A stretch of DNA of 64,000 nucleotides, from contig JAEACG010000003.1 in assembly GCA_016401345.1 (NCBI GenBank), positions 124,001 through 188,000 on the forward strand. The letters are read 5' to 3'. Made by a program: the position numbers and the translations under genes. This DNA is from Fictibacillus nanhaiensis. Its GTDB lineage: Bacteria > Bacillota > Bacilli > Bacillales > Fictibacillaceae. Under the pieces are notes generated by a model that was not told the origin of the DNA, did no database searches, and saw nothing but the letters and a program-made list of their open reading frames with translations. Positions 8,993 through 17,200 of this stretch are shown one piece after another. Numbering within the stretch: the stretch's first letter is position 1; every line of letters starts with the position of its first letter.

Positions 8993-10105
8993 TCAACCCC
9001 TTATCTCTGTAAACACTTCTTTTAAGATGCGAATAACAGTATCTGCAGAAGATTTCATTGGATTAATGCGTATTCCAGAATGCTTTAATTCAGGATTGCT
9101 CTCCATAAAACTCCCTGATACACGGTAAATCATCGGCAACAGCTCATACTTCGACTCTGCACCGACCGGATATGTAGCAGCTCCATATGCCGATGCCTTA
9201 GCGATCACCACTTGTGCAATCGGTTCTTCTAATTCCAGAATGACGTTCTTCGATTGTGAGTTCGTGATATAAGCTTCCCTCACTAGCGGCAGTTCGTTTT
9301 GGTTCAGCCTGCTACACAGTTGCTCAACTTGCTCGTTCTGAATGGCAAGCATAACTGGTGCAAACACCATACTGCGAAGTAGCTCATGCGCTTCATGGCC
9401 TTGAACCTGGCCGCCTCCAGAGTAGTTCTGCTGATGAATGTTTTTGATAAGATCACTCGAACCCAGAATAATTCCGATTCCTTCTGGCCCCATCAATTTA
9501 TATCCAGAAAAAGTTGAAACATCCGCTCCGTATTCTACTCCAATTCCTTTCATTTTCATTGTGCAGTAGTTATCGTCCACGATCACACATAAGTCAGGAC
9601 GCAGTTTCTTTACGGTTTGGATTACATTTTTTAAGGAATAAGTATCTGTCGGCTGCTGTCTCGCGTGCTGTACGTAAAAGACTTTCGATTCACGATCGCC
9701 CTCAAGTACTGTTTGAAGTTGTTTTTCATCGTTAAAATCTGCGGGGTTTTGTTTAAGCCCCATTAATCGAAAGGTATCTTTTGTCGTCGTATACATAGGA
9801 GCGGTATGTACGATGACCGAATCACCGGGTTCTACGACCATACTCAACGCAATTCGAATCGCACCTGTTCCACTTCCCCTAACTAAAGCACATGCTTCAG
9901 TGTTAAAAGTTGAGGCTAATACCTGTTCCACAAGAGCAGTCGTTTTCGGACGATGATAGTCAGGGTGGAGTCCAACATCACCTGTTTCAAAGAAAGAGTT
10001 ATGCTTGAATACCTTCGTGACATCATCAAGCAGTTTAAACTGCAGTTCTGTCGCTTCTTGTAATGTTAAATTCGGCAGTATGGAATCAGCATACTTTTGT
10101 GTCAA
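8993..10105 (-). CDS. yhfS: YhfS-type fold-I PLP-dependent enzyme
   Basis: 370 residues of the aspartate aminotransferase/cystathionine-lyase fold. RGSGTGAIR (about 76-84) forms the phosphate-binding region, VIVDDNYC supplies Asp177/178 for the pyridine nitrogen, and FSGYKLMGPEG gives Lys203 as the Schiff base. It could be a lyase, transferase or aminotransferase. The start codon is TTG at 10103-10105 and overlaps the stop of yhfV, with GAAGGGTGA as SD, so translation is probably coupled. Confidence 0.8.
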   Translation of the reverse strand: MTQKYADSILPNLTLQEATELQFKLLDDVTKVFKHNSFFETGDVGLHPDYHRPKTTALVEQVLASTFNTEACALVRGSGTGAIRIALSMVVEPGDSVIVHTAPMYTTTKDTFRLMGLKQNPADFNDEKQLQTVLEGDRESKVFYVQHARQQPTDTYSLKNVIQTVKKLRPDLCVIVDDNYCTMKMKGIGVEYGADVSTFSGYKLMGPEGIGIILGSSDLIKNIHQQNYSGGGQVQGHEAHELLRSMVFAPVMLAIQNEQVEQLCSRLNQNELPLVREAYITNSQSKNVILELEEPIAQVVIAKASAYGAATYPVGAESKYELLPMIYRVSGSFMESNPELKHSGIRINPMKSSADTVIRILKEVFTEIRG

Positions 10106-11034
10106 CGTAAATCACCCTTCCTGCTGTGTATGCTAAATGCTTTTTGCGGGTTTTTAACAAGGAGTTTATTTATTACATCCTTTGTTACGCCTTCTCGTCG
10201 CAAAGCTGGTATATACGTACGCAGCACCACATCATACCCCTGACCTCCGAAAGCACTTAAGTGTGACTTACGGGTTAGGTCGCTCGAAAGGAGGATTTGG
10301 TCTTCATATCCTTTTCCAATAAAAGCAATCAGTGATGCTAATCTGTCTTCGTCACTCCGATAGTTCGTTTTTCCGATGGTATCGAGTGCAACAAAAGCAC
10401 CGCTTTCCAGTACTTCAAGAACGATCCCATCTGATGTGTTTAAATCTTGATGACCGATAATGACTTGATCTAATGGTAAGTTTTCTTTTTGGAACATCTC
10501 TACTTGTTCTAACGCACATGTACCTAGTGTCGTATGTGTAGATAAAGGAAGACCAGATTGTTTAGCTGCTTGAATCGCACCATGAAACATTTCAATTTCT
10601 ATCGGCTTAAATTCGTTCAAGCTACTACCGATCTCCCCGATCACTCCTGGCTTAATCCCTGTACCTTCAATTCCCTCTTCGATCTCAGATATCATCCAGT
10701 CTGCAAGCTGTTCACGGTTCCACGTTAACTTTCCGTCAGGGATGAAAGGATCTTTATAACAACCGGTACTTGCCACGATATGCAGATTTAACCTTCTACT
10801 TATCTCCTGCAGTTTTGTCACATCACGGCCCATTCCATCATTCGTCACTTCAATGATTGATTGACCACCAAGCCTTTTAAAAAGTTGCAGATCATCAATT
10901 ACAAGATCTAAATCTTGAAGTCTAGTATCTTCATCTTTTTTTATCCGGCTCAGATCAACATAAAGGTGTTCGTGACAAGCACAAACACCTAGTTGATCGG
11001 ACGGAATCTTTCCTAAAACGGTTTGAACATACAT
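10102..11034 (-). CDS. php: PHP/YhfV phosphotriesterase-family amidohydrolase
   Basis: 310 residues. A binuclear metal site is visible: His21 and His23 (ACHEHLYVDLS), Glu134 (VIGEIGSS) in place of the carbamylated lysine of true phosphotriesterases, His167 (LSTHTTLG), His195 (IIGHQDLN) and Asp252 (LLSSDLTRKSH). The bridging glutamate is the hallmark of the PHP branch, whose natural substrate is unknown; lactone or phosphoester hydrolysis is plausible. ATG with TTAGGAGAG upstream. Confidence 0.85.
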   Translation of the reverse strand: MYVQTVLGKIPSDQLGVCACHEHLYVDLSRIKKDEDTRLQDLDLVIDDLQLFKRLGGQSIIEVTNDGMGRDVTKLQEISRRLNLHIVASTGCYKDPFIPDGKLTWNREQLADWMISEIEEGIEGTGIKPGVIGEIGSSLNEFKPIEIEMFHGAIQAAKQSGLPLSTHTTLGTCALEQVEMFQKENLPLDQVIIGHQDLNTSDGIVLEVLESGAFVALDTIGKTNYRSDEDRLASLIAFIGKGYEDQILLSSDLTRKSHLSAFGGQGYDVVLRTYIPALRREGVTKDVINKLLVKNPQKAFSIHSRKGDLR

Positions 11035-11046
11035 ATCACTTCTCTC

Positions 11047-12345
11047 CTAACCAGCCGGGGGCGTAAACAGTCCTAATAGCACCAGAAGATTTCCGATTAT
11101 ACCAACAGCTATTGCTCCTACAGGTCCAACTGCCATTCGAACGATTGGTCTACCTGCAGCTTCATTTAGTAAATAGAATCCTGCGATAGCAAAGAAACCA
11201 AAACCAGGCACAATTGCATTTGCCGCGTTCGCTCCACCAATCAAGAGAGCAACTTCCAACACGCGTGTCATCGCCGTACGAATATTTTCTCCAGATGCAC
11301 GGATACCTGGATAACGGTCTAATAGTTTCGCAAGCTGAGTTAAAAGCATAACTTCAGCAAAGATGATCACTGCACCAAGAATTGCTGCAATGAGCGGATT
11401 TGGCGTGAAGATTCCTGCTCCAAAAACAAAGGTGAATCCTACTGGCCCATAAACTCCTGTTGCAATCGCTGTACTTGCAATAAGGGGAACGAATCCAATC
11501 GCTTTAGCTAATGAAGCGATTCCACCTTCAGAAATCTTCCCTTCTGCTAGGAGGTTTAGTGAGATTGGGTCACCTGCAATTAATAATAGATTTGTAGCTG
11601 CAGCAACTAATGCACCGCTCAGCATAAGTACCCACACATATTTTTTAATTTTGGCTACACGTTCGGTAAAAAGGGTCGCAAGCGTTGACAGGTTCTGTTC
11701 ATCAGACTTTTCACGAACTGCAAATCCAATCAAGAAGAACATCCCCACAACTAGTGCGATACCTTCCGGGCTCAATACAACCGGTGATCCATCAATTTTG
11801 AGAAGCTGTTCTGTGTTTGAAAATACGATAAGCTGACGGGCAATTGCTGCAGCTAAAAATGTGATAATACCTTTTTTAATACCAAATTGAAGTGCGATCG
11901 CGATCGCAGGGAATACCATAAACGCAACAACAACAGGTTCACCTACTTTGTTGAACCCTTCTACGAAATTCAACGGAAGCAACTTGAATGCATCCACTAC
12001 CGCTTGAAGACCAAGGTAAATCCCTACTCCATAAAGAGCTCCTACTATACCTGCAACAATGGCGTAAACTTTTCCTCTTTGAAAAGTAAGACCAATAATA
12101 TCAGTTCCAAGCAGGATGCTATGGATTAGAATAATACTTCCTGCGATTGAGATCGGAATACCGAATCCGATTACAAGACCAAAGCTCATTGCAAAAGCTG
12201 TTACACCTAACTCTTTACGACTCATTCTTCCTTCTAAGTTTTCCGGAACAATAGGACGGAGACCATCGTTGAAAACGGCTATTCCTAAGTTCGCCATAAC
12301 AGCAGCTAAACCACCAATACATGCCATCAAAATAATTTCTAACAT
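11047..12345 (-). CDS. yhfT: YhfT-type polytopic membrane protein
   Basis: 432 residues with about 11-12 hydrophobic helices, starting MLEIILMACIGGLAAVMA. Glycine-rich turns and conserved segments such as GVYGPVGFTFVFGAGIF and RVLEVALLIGGANAAN fit the YhfT family, presumed to be a transporter for the operon's substrate. The preceding gene encodes the small YhfU protein, and the two are adjacent here as in other yhf clusters. SD GGGAGG upstream of the ATG. Confidence 0.8.
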   Translation of the reverse strand: MLEIILMACIGGLAAVMANLGIAVFNDGLRPIVPENLEGRMSRKELGVTAFAMSFGLVIGFGIPISIAGSIILIHSILLGTDIIGLTFQRGKVYAIVAGIVGALYGVGIYLGLQAVVDAFKLLPLNFVEGFNKVGEPVVVAFMVFPAIAIALQFGIKKGIITFLAAAIARQLIVFSNTEQLLKIDGSPVVLSPEGIALVVGMFFLIGFAVREKSDEQNLSTLATLFTERVAKIKKYVWVLMLSGALVAAATNLLLIAGDPISLNLLAEGKISEGGIASLAKAIGFVPLIASTAIATGVYGPVGFTFVFGAGIFTPNPLIAAILGAVIIFAEVMLLTQLAKLLDRYPGIRASGENIRTAMTRVLEVALLIGGANAANAIVPGFGFFAIAGFYLLNEAAGRPIVRMAVGPVGAIAVGIIGNLLVLLGLFTPPAG

Positions 12346-12378
12346 CCCAAAACCCTCCCCCTAAATGGTTAACCCTTT

Positions 12379-12744
12379 CTACACTTGCTGCTTCAATAGT
12401 GCATCCATTAAAAATTCAACTGCTTTTTCTTTGTGGTCTCCTGTAAATCCAAATGCCTTAGCACCACTGTTCACGCTTTCTTCCACTTTTTCTTTTACTG
12501 GCGGCTTACCTGGCATAGAAATTGTTGCACATTGCTGTTTTCCTAAAAGTGCTATAGCCATGGCGAGTGCTCCTCCACCTCCTGTATGACAAGCTCCAAC
12601 GTAATAATCAGCACCTCCAGATTTAATTAACATAGCGGCATCTAGATCATTCTTAACCATGACTACTACAGAATCACCTCCACACTTTTTTACAAGCTGT
12701 TCAATTTCTGCCTTATCTACCTGGCCTCCAACAACAATCTTCAC
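12379..12744 (-). CDS. yhfU: YhfU-type DUF2620 protein
   Basis: 121 residues, soluble, alternating alpha/beta. A glycine-rich CHTGGGGALAMAIALLG segment (about 55-70) and ISMPGKPP are the recognisable features of DUF2620. The size, fold pattern and pairing with a polytopic membrane protein and a PRD protein recall PTS IIB-type subunits, but I see no clear phosphorylatable cysteine loop, so this is only a suggestion. The start is GTG with AAAGGAGG upstream. Confidence 0.78.
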   Translation of the reverse strand: MKIVVGGQVDKAEIEQLVKKCGGDSVVVMVKNDLDAAMLIKSGGADYYVGACHTGGGGALAMAIALLGKQQCATISMPGKPPVKEKVEESVNSGAKAFGFTGDHKEKAVEFLMDALLKQQV

Positions 12745-12765
12745 AATAATTCCTCCTTTATATTT

Positions 12766-13110
12766 TTAAGCGGATAATACAGTAACAAAGTGCATCAATA
12801 AAAAGTCTCTTTCTTCCTTTGGTATTGAGCTGCCCAACTCTTTTTCAATCCATTTCACACGCAGATCGGCTTCCTCAATACATAAAGACGAATGTATTTC
12901 ATTCATAATTTCTTCTGGCGGAGGATATAGTTTCTCGCTTCTTTCCATCCGAGTAACTGCCATAGCCAAGTGAGTAATCAACATGGTAAATTTGTTTTCA
13001 TTTTCTGGTGTTACAAATTTGTCTATTGTTTTTTTGCAAATGGTTTCAGCCTTATTCGTGATGCTGTCGGCTGATTTTAAAATTTGCAGTCTTGTTTCTA
13101 ATGCCTGCAT
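12766..13110 (-). CDS. yhfY: YhfY-type single-PRD protein
   Basis: 114 residues forming one helical PTS-regulation-domain-like unit: LITHLAMAVTRMERSEKLY near the middle supplies the conserved His in an LxxHLxxAxxR pattern, and a second His is present near the C-terminus (LLMHFVTVL). PRDs in regulators are phosphorylated by HPr or EIIB on such histidines, so this protein may sense sugar-transport status. The ATG at 13110 is preferred to a TTG five codons earlier because AAGGTGA lies at usable spacing. Confidence 0.75.
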   Translation of the reverse strand: MQALETRLQILKSADSITNKAETICKKTIDKFVTPENENKFTMLITHLAMAVTRMERSEKLYPPPEEIMNEIHSSLCIEEADLRVKWIEKELGSSIPKEERDFLLMHFVTVLSA

Positions 13111-13163
13111 TTCATTCACCTTCAATGTACAGTTTTTTGTATTTTGATTTTATAAGAAAGCAT

Positions 13164-14090
13164 TTAATATTTAGGGATGCGCTTTCCTTCTTCCACTTCT
13201 CTCTGTGTTTCTATCACCTGGTTAATCGATATAAGATTGAGCATGTACTCTAACTTTTTATTATTTTTTCGAATCACACAGACAGCCTCCGTAATTTGCA
13301 GCTCCTCTTTTTTTGCAAGGGTAGAGGAAAGAGGAGACGTGTGATACATTTCTAAATCAATCTCATCTGTGTTCCAAATCGTAGCATCAATAGATTTTGC
13401 TTTTAAGTGCTGTAAAAGGTGCATATAGTTAAGATCAACGTAATCTACATCTAGATCCTTCGTTTCAGCCATCGTTAATGTTTTTTGATCTGTTGAGAAA
13501 GAATCAATACCAATTTTCATCCCGCTTTTTACTTCTTTGTTTTTAACATCAGCAAAAATCACAGCATGTTTCGATACATACGTACCTGTTCCAAATCTTA
13601 AAACAATCTCTAACTCTTTGTTTTCCTTAATCGCTTCAAGCGCTGAATATTTAGAAACTAGGGCAAAATCGTATCTTCCTTCTTTTACTCCTTCTAGCCT
13701 TAGCTTTGCTCCCCTCATGAATGCAATGTTAAGATTCAGATCTAACTTTTCAAATTCTGAATTAAAACCAGAGGCAAGCCCTTCATACTTTTTAGAGTAA
13801 GGAAGAGGCATAACTCCTATGATTCTGGAAGTTCCGGCATACTTCAAAAGACACGAGATATCTTTTGCTCTTAAAAATGTTCCTAAATGTCCCCTTGAAT
13901 CTAATTTAATGCAGGAGACAGATTCAAGATTTTTTAATGCCGTTTGAATCGTTCCCCTTCCAACTTGGTACTTATCAGCTAACTCACCAATCTTAGGGAT
14001 TCTTTCATTTACATCAACAAAAAGTAATTCTTCTGCTATTTTTTGAAGAACAAGTACTTTTTTTGAATACAAAGGTTCAAAGATTTCCAT
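13164..14090 (-). CDS. yhfZ: YhfZ-type transcriptional regulator (GntR-like HTH)
   Basis: 308 residues. A winged HTH (about residues 25-80: IPKIGELADKYQVGRGTIQ, then TALKNLESVSCIKLDSRG) is followed by a two-lobed region resembling periplasmic binding proteins (GVMPLPYSKKYEGLASGF, then KIGIDSFSTDQ), typical of the YhfZ family. It is the promoter-proximal gene and presumably controls the operon in response to a small ligand. The ATG at 14090 has weak AAGAG spacing; an in-frame TTG at 14108 has no SD. Confidence 0.78.
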   Translation of the reverse strand: MEIFEPLYSKKVLVLQKIAEELLFVDVNERIPKIGELADKYQVGRGTIQTALKNLESVSCIKLDSRGHLGTFLRAKDISCLLKYAGTSRIIGVMPLPYSKKYEGLASGFNSEFEKLDLNLNIAFMRGAKLRLEGVKEGRYDFALVSKYSALEAIKENKELEIVLRFGTGTYVSKHAVIFADVKNKEVKSGMKIGIDSFSTDQKTLTMAETKDLDVDYVDLNYMHLLQHLKAKSIDATIWNTDEIDLEMYHTSPLSSTLAKKEELQITEAVCVIRKNNKKLEYMLNLISINQVIETQREVEEGKRIPKY

Positions 14091-14144
14091 ATCATCACTC
14101 TTGTACAATTATTTGTATATTGCAACTCGTACATTATCATAATA

Positions 14145-14158
14145 TGAAAACGTTTACA
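14145..14158 (-). promoter_or_regulatory. cre (CcpA) box upstream of the yhf operon
   Basis: The sequence TGAAAACGTTTACA matches the cre consensus TGWAANCGNTNWCA at every position. It lies 55 bp upstream of the yhfZ start and overlaps the likely promoter (a TTGTAA hexamer overlaps its edge). This predicts carbon catabolite repression of the whole operon. Confidence 0.75.
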
Positions 14159-14203
14159 ATAAAATGTTTGAAAATTCTATTATTTTATTATTAAATTCGA
14201 CAA

Positions 14204-14246
14204 AAAATAGATGCCACCGAACTTTTTCTCAGTGGCATCTATTTTT
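14204..14246. terminator. Intrinsic terminator, T-runs on both sides
   Basis: AATAGATGCCAC/GTGGCATCTATT forms a 12-bp stem with T or A runs on both sides, directly after the amylopullulanase stop. Its main role is to end that minus-strand gene and insulate the yhf promoter. Confidence 0.88.
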
Positions 14247-14248
14247 TT

Positions 14249-17200
14249 CTAGTTCTTATTAATCGTCATCACGATATCCTTCGTGTTCTTCGCAATCGCT
14301 CCGCCGTCATTTTTGAAAATAGTCGTTTTATTCTCTTCTGACGGTTCGATATGAATGTTCAGCTTGTTCTCTCCTGCACTTAAATTCACCGTGTGTGAGA
14401 ACGTCATTTCATCGTTGATCGTAACCGGCTGACCGTTGATCGTCATCACCCCTTCTTTGATGGAATTTCCTTTTAGGGTAATCGTGTCTGATGTAACAGT
14501 CTGGCCATCTGTGTGAGAGGTCACAACAACCGGCATATCGATCCATCGTAAAATCTTATCTTGAACGACCATCGCATTGCCGCCTTGGTTCGTTACAACA
14601 AAGCTCAGGTCTGTTCCTGTTGCTCCGTATCCGTAATAACTTACATCATCATCGTTCGGATTACTCGGTGTATGGTCAGCAAGGCCCTCTTGATCCCAAG
14701 AGCTGTTCTTGGCGTATTTGTAGGTGATCACTTCACCTTCTTGCGCTTCGAACGTATATTCATAATCGTTCGTTACCGCGCCGCCACGCGTCATCTTCCA
14801 CGCACCTGTGTTCCAGCCGTTCTTGCTGCCTGGCATCGTAATATCCACGCCTTGTGGTGTATAGGCAGGTGCGTTCACTTTCATTGTGACTTTTACCATT
14901 ACAAGATCGGGTGTAACTTGAACGGCGTTCGACTTCACGCTGTTACCGGCTTTATCGAAGATGTGCACTTCGTAACTATAGACATTTCCGTTTGTTACGT
15001 TCAAATCTTTGTACGTTGTGGCACTTTTATCAAGGACTTGGTCGATAACTTCTCCATCACGAACGATCGTGAATAGATAAGGTTCGTTCGCTCCTTCTAC
15101 AGACCACTTCAGATTCACTTGGCCAGATTCTTGCGCTGGTTCTTCTAATGTTACGGATGTTGCAGGAGCAGTCGTGTCATCCCCTTTTGTGAACGTAACT
15201 GTCTTTGTTTCACTCGTGACCCACGTTCTGCCTAAATCGGTTGAGAACGCATAACGATACTGATACTCTCCCTCTTTAAAAGGTAAGAAATCTGCGCTAA
15301 ACGTGTTATATTCTCCGTTTTGAGCGGTGTACGTCCCTTTATGAGATGTCCAGATCGTCTTTCCTGGTTCTTTTACTTGCAGCTCACTCTGTAATCCTTC
15401 TGCAAGATCCGTCTCTGTTTCACCTGTGATTTTGATATCTGCTGCAACAGTTTGTGGTTTAGATAGGTCGATCACACCATTCTTTAACGCTGTTACATTT
15501 GAAATGTTATAGTTTCCGTTCTTTAACGCCACATGTGGGATTGCGGCTTTTGATTCTGTTTTCATCGATTCGTTGTTGTTTTTATCGATCGCAACAACTG
15601 CAAAATAATACTTGCGTCCGTTGTCTAGGTTATCGATCTTAATCGAGTTTCCTTTCGTTTCTGCTACCTTTTCATAAAAAGCACCAGAGATCGTCGTTTG
15701 ATAGATTGCGTAACGTTTTGCGTCACCTTTCCAAAAAAGCGAAACTGCGTGACTGCTTTCTGAAGCTTTTACGTATTTAACAGCTTTTGGCGCTTTCAAA
15801 TTCTGGTGCTTGTCCGAAACGAGCATACGACCGCTCATCGCTGGAACTGTTACTGTTAGCTTTCCATCCTTAACAGCTGTTTTGTACTTTTTGTTCAGCT
15901 GATCTGTTAGCTTCACGTTGTTTACGATCAGCTTTTTCACTTCAAGTTCTACCGTTTTGGGTTCGTTTCCGCGGTTTGTAATAACAAGTGCCGCATTTTT
16001 CTTATCTGTACGAGCATAAGCAAGCACATCTTTTTCAGCGTATAGGTGGTGAAGTTCACCATAACTGAATAAATCGTGGTAATCACTACGAACTTTTCCG
16101 ATATTCTGATAATGCTTTACAAGATTCTTGTCTTCAGAACCCCATGGATACGTTCTTCGGTCATCGGGATCTTTAGAGCCCGTAACACCCGCTTCATCTC
16201 CATAATAAAGAGTTGGTGCTCCTGCATAACCCATCTGTAAGATTGCCGCGAGCTTCAGTCGTTTCACGCCTAGCTCGTGGTCATACTTTGGATCAAGTTC
16301 AGCACGCTCGTAAGAATCTGTTCCGTTTCCAAGGATAAACGCTGCACGAGGTGTATCATGAGAACCCATCAAGTTCATCAACGCATAAAACGCTTCTTGT
16401 GGGTAATCTTCAAACACGGCGTTCATCTGGTTTTCCGCGCCTTCTGCGTTACCGTTCTTCAAGTAATCAATCATCGCACCCCGGAAACGGTAGTTCATGA
16501 CGGAATCATACAGATCGCCAAGGAAGTATTCTGAAGCGTCATCCCAGATCTCACCTAGAATTAACGGATCATCTTTCTTTCCTTCCTTCAGCTCTTTTCG
16601 GAACTCTCTCCAAAACTCTGTATCTACTTCGTTCGCAACATCCAATCGCCAGCCTGATGCACCGCGATCTAGCCATGATTTTGCAGCCGAATCTTTGTCG
16701 TACATGATATAGTCTGCGAATGGTTTGTTGTTCAACTCAGAATCATAGTCTACCGCTTCACCTGGAATCGATTTAATTTCAGGAAGCGAATCAAAGCCCC
16801 ACCACGCCTGGTATTTATAGATGCCGTTCACTTTTTCGTTCTCGATGTTAAACCAATTATGAAACCCGTATGAACTGAACTCTTGTCCTTCTTTCTTGAA
16901 CTTCGCTTCTGTTTGTTTTTTTGCTTCCGTTTCTGATAGACCTTTCGAACTCATCAGGTCATAGATGCTTGCCCAATATTCATACGCACCGACCGTTTTG
17001 TATTTGCTGTAACGGTCAAAATAGATCGAATCGTCTCCAACATGGTTGAATACACCATCAAGGATCAAGTGCATCTTCCGTTTTTTCAGTTCTTTTGTAA
17101 AAGCCTTAAATTCTTCTGGTGACCCAAACATTGGATCCATCGCTTTATAGTCCGTCGCATCATACTTATGGTTGGATGCTGCATGTGCAACTGGATTCAG

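Noticed and set aside
14091-14108. Upstream TTG start for YhfZ
   Set aside because: No Shine-Dalgarno sequence at the right distance; the ATG at 14090 has at least a weak one.
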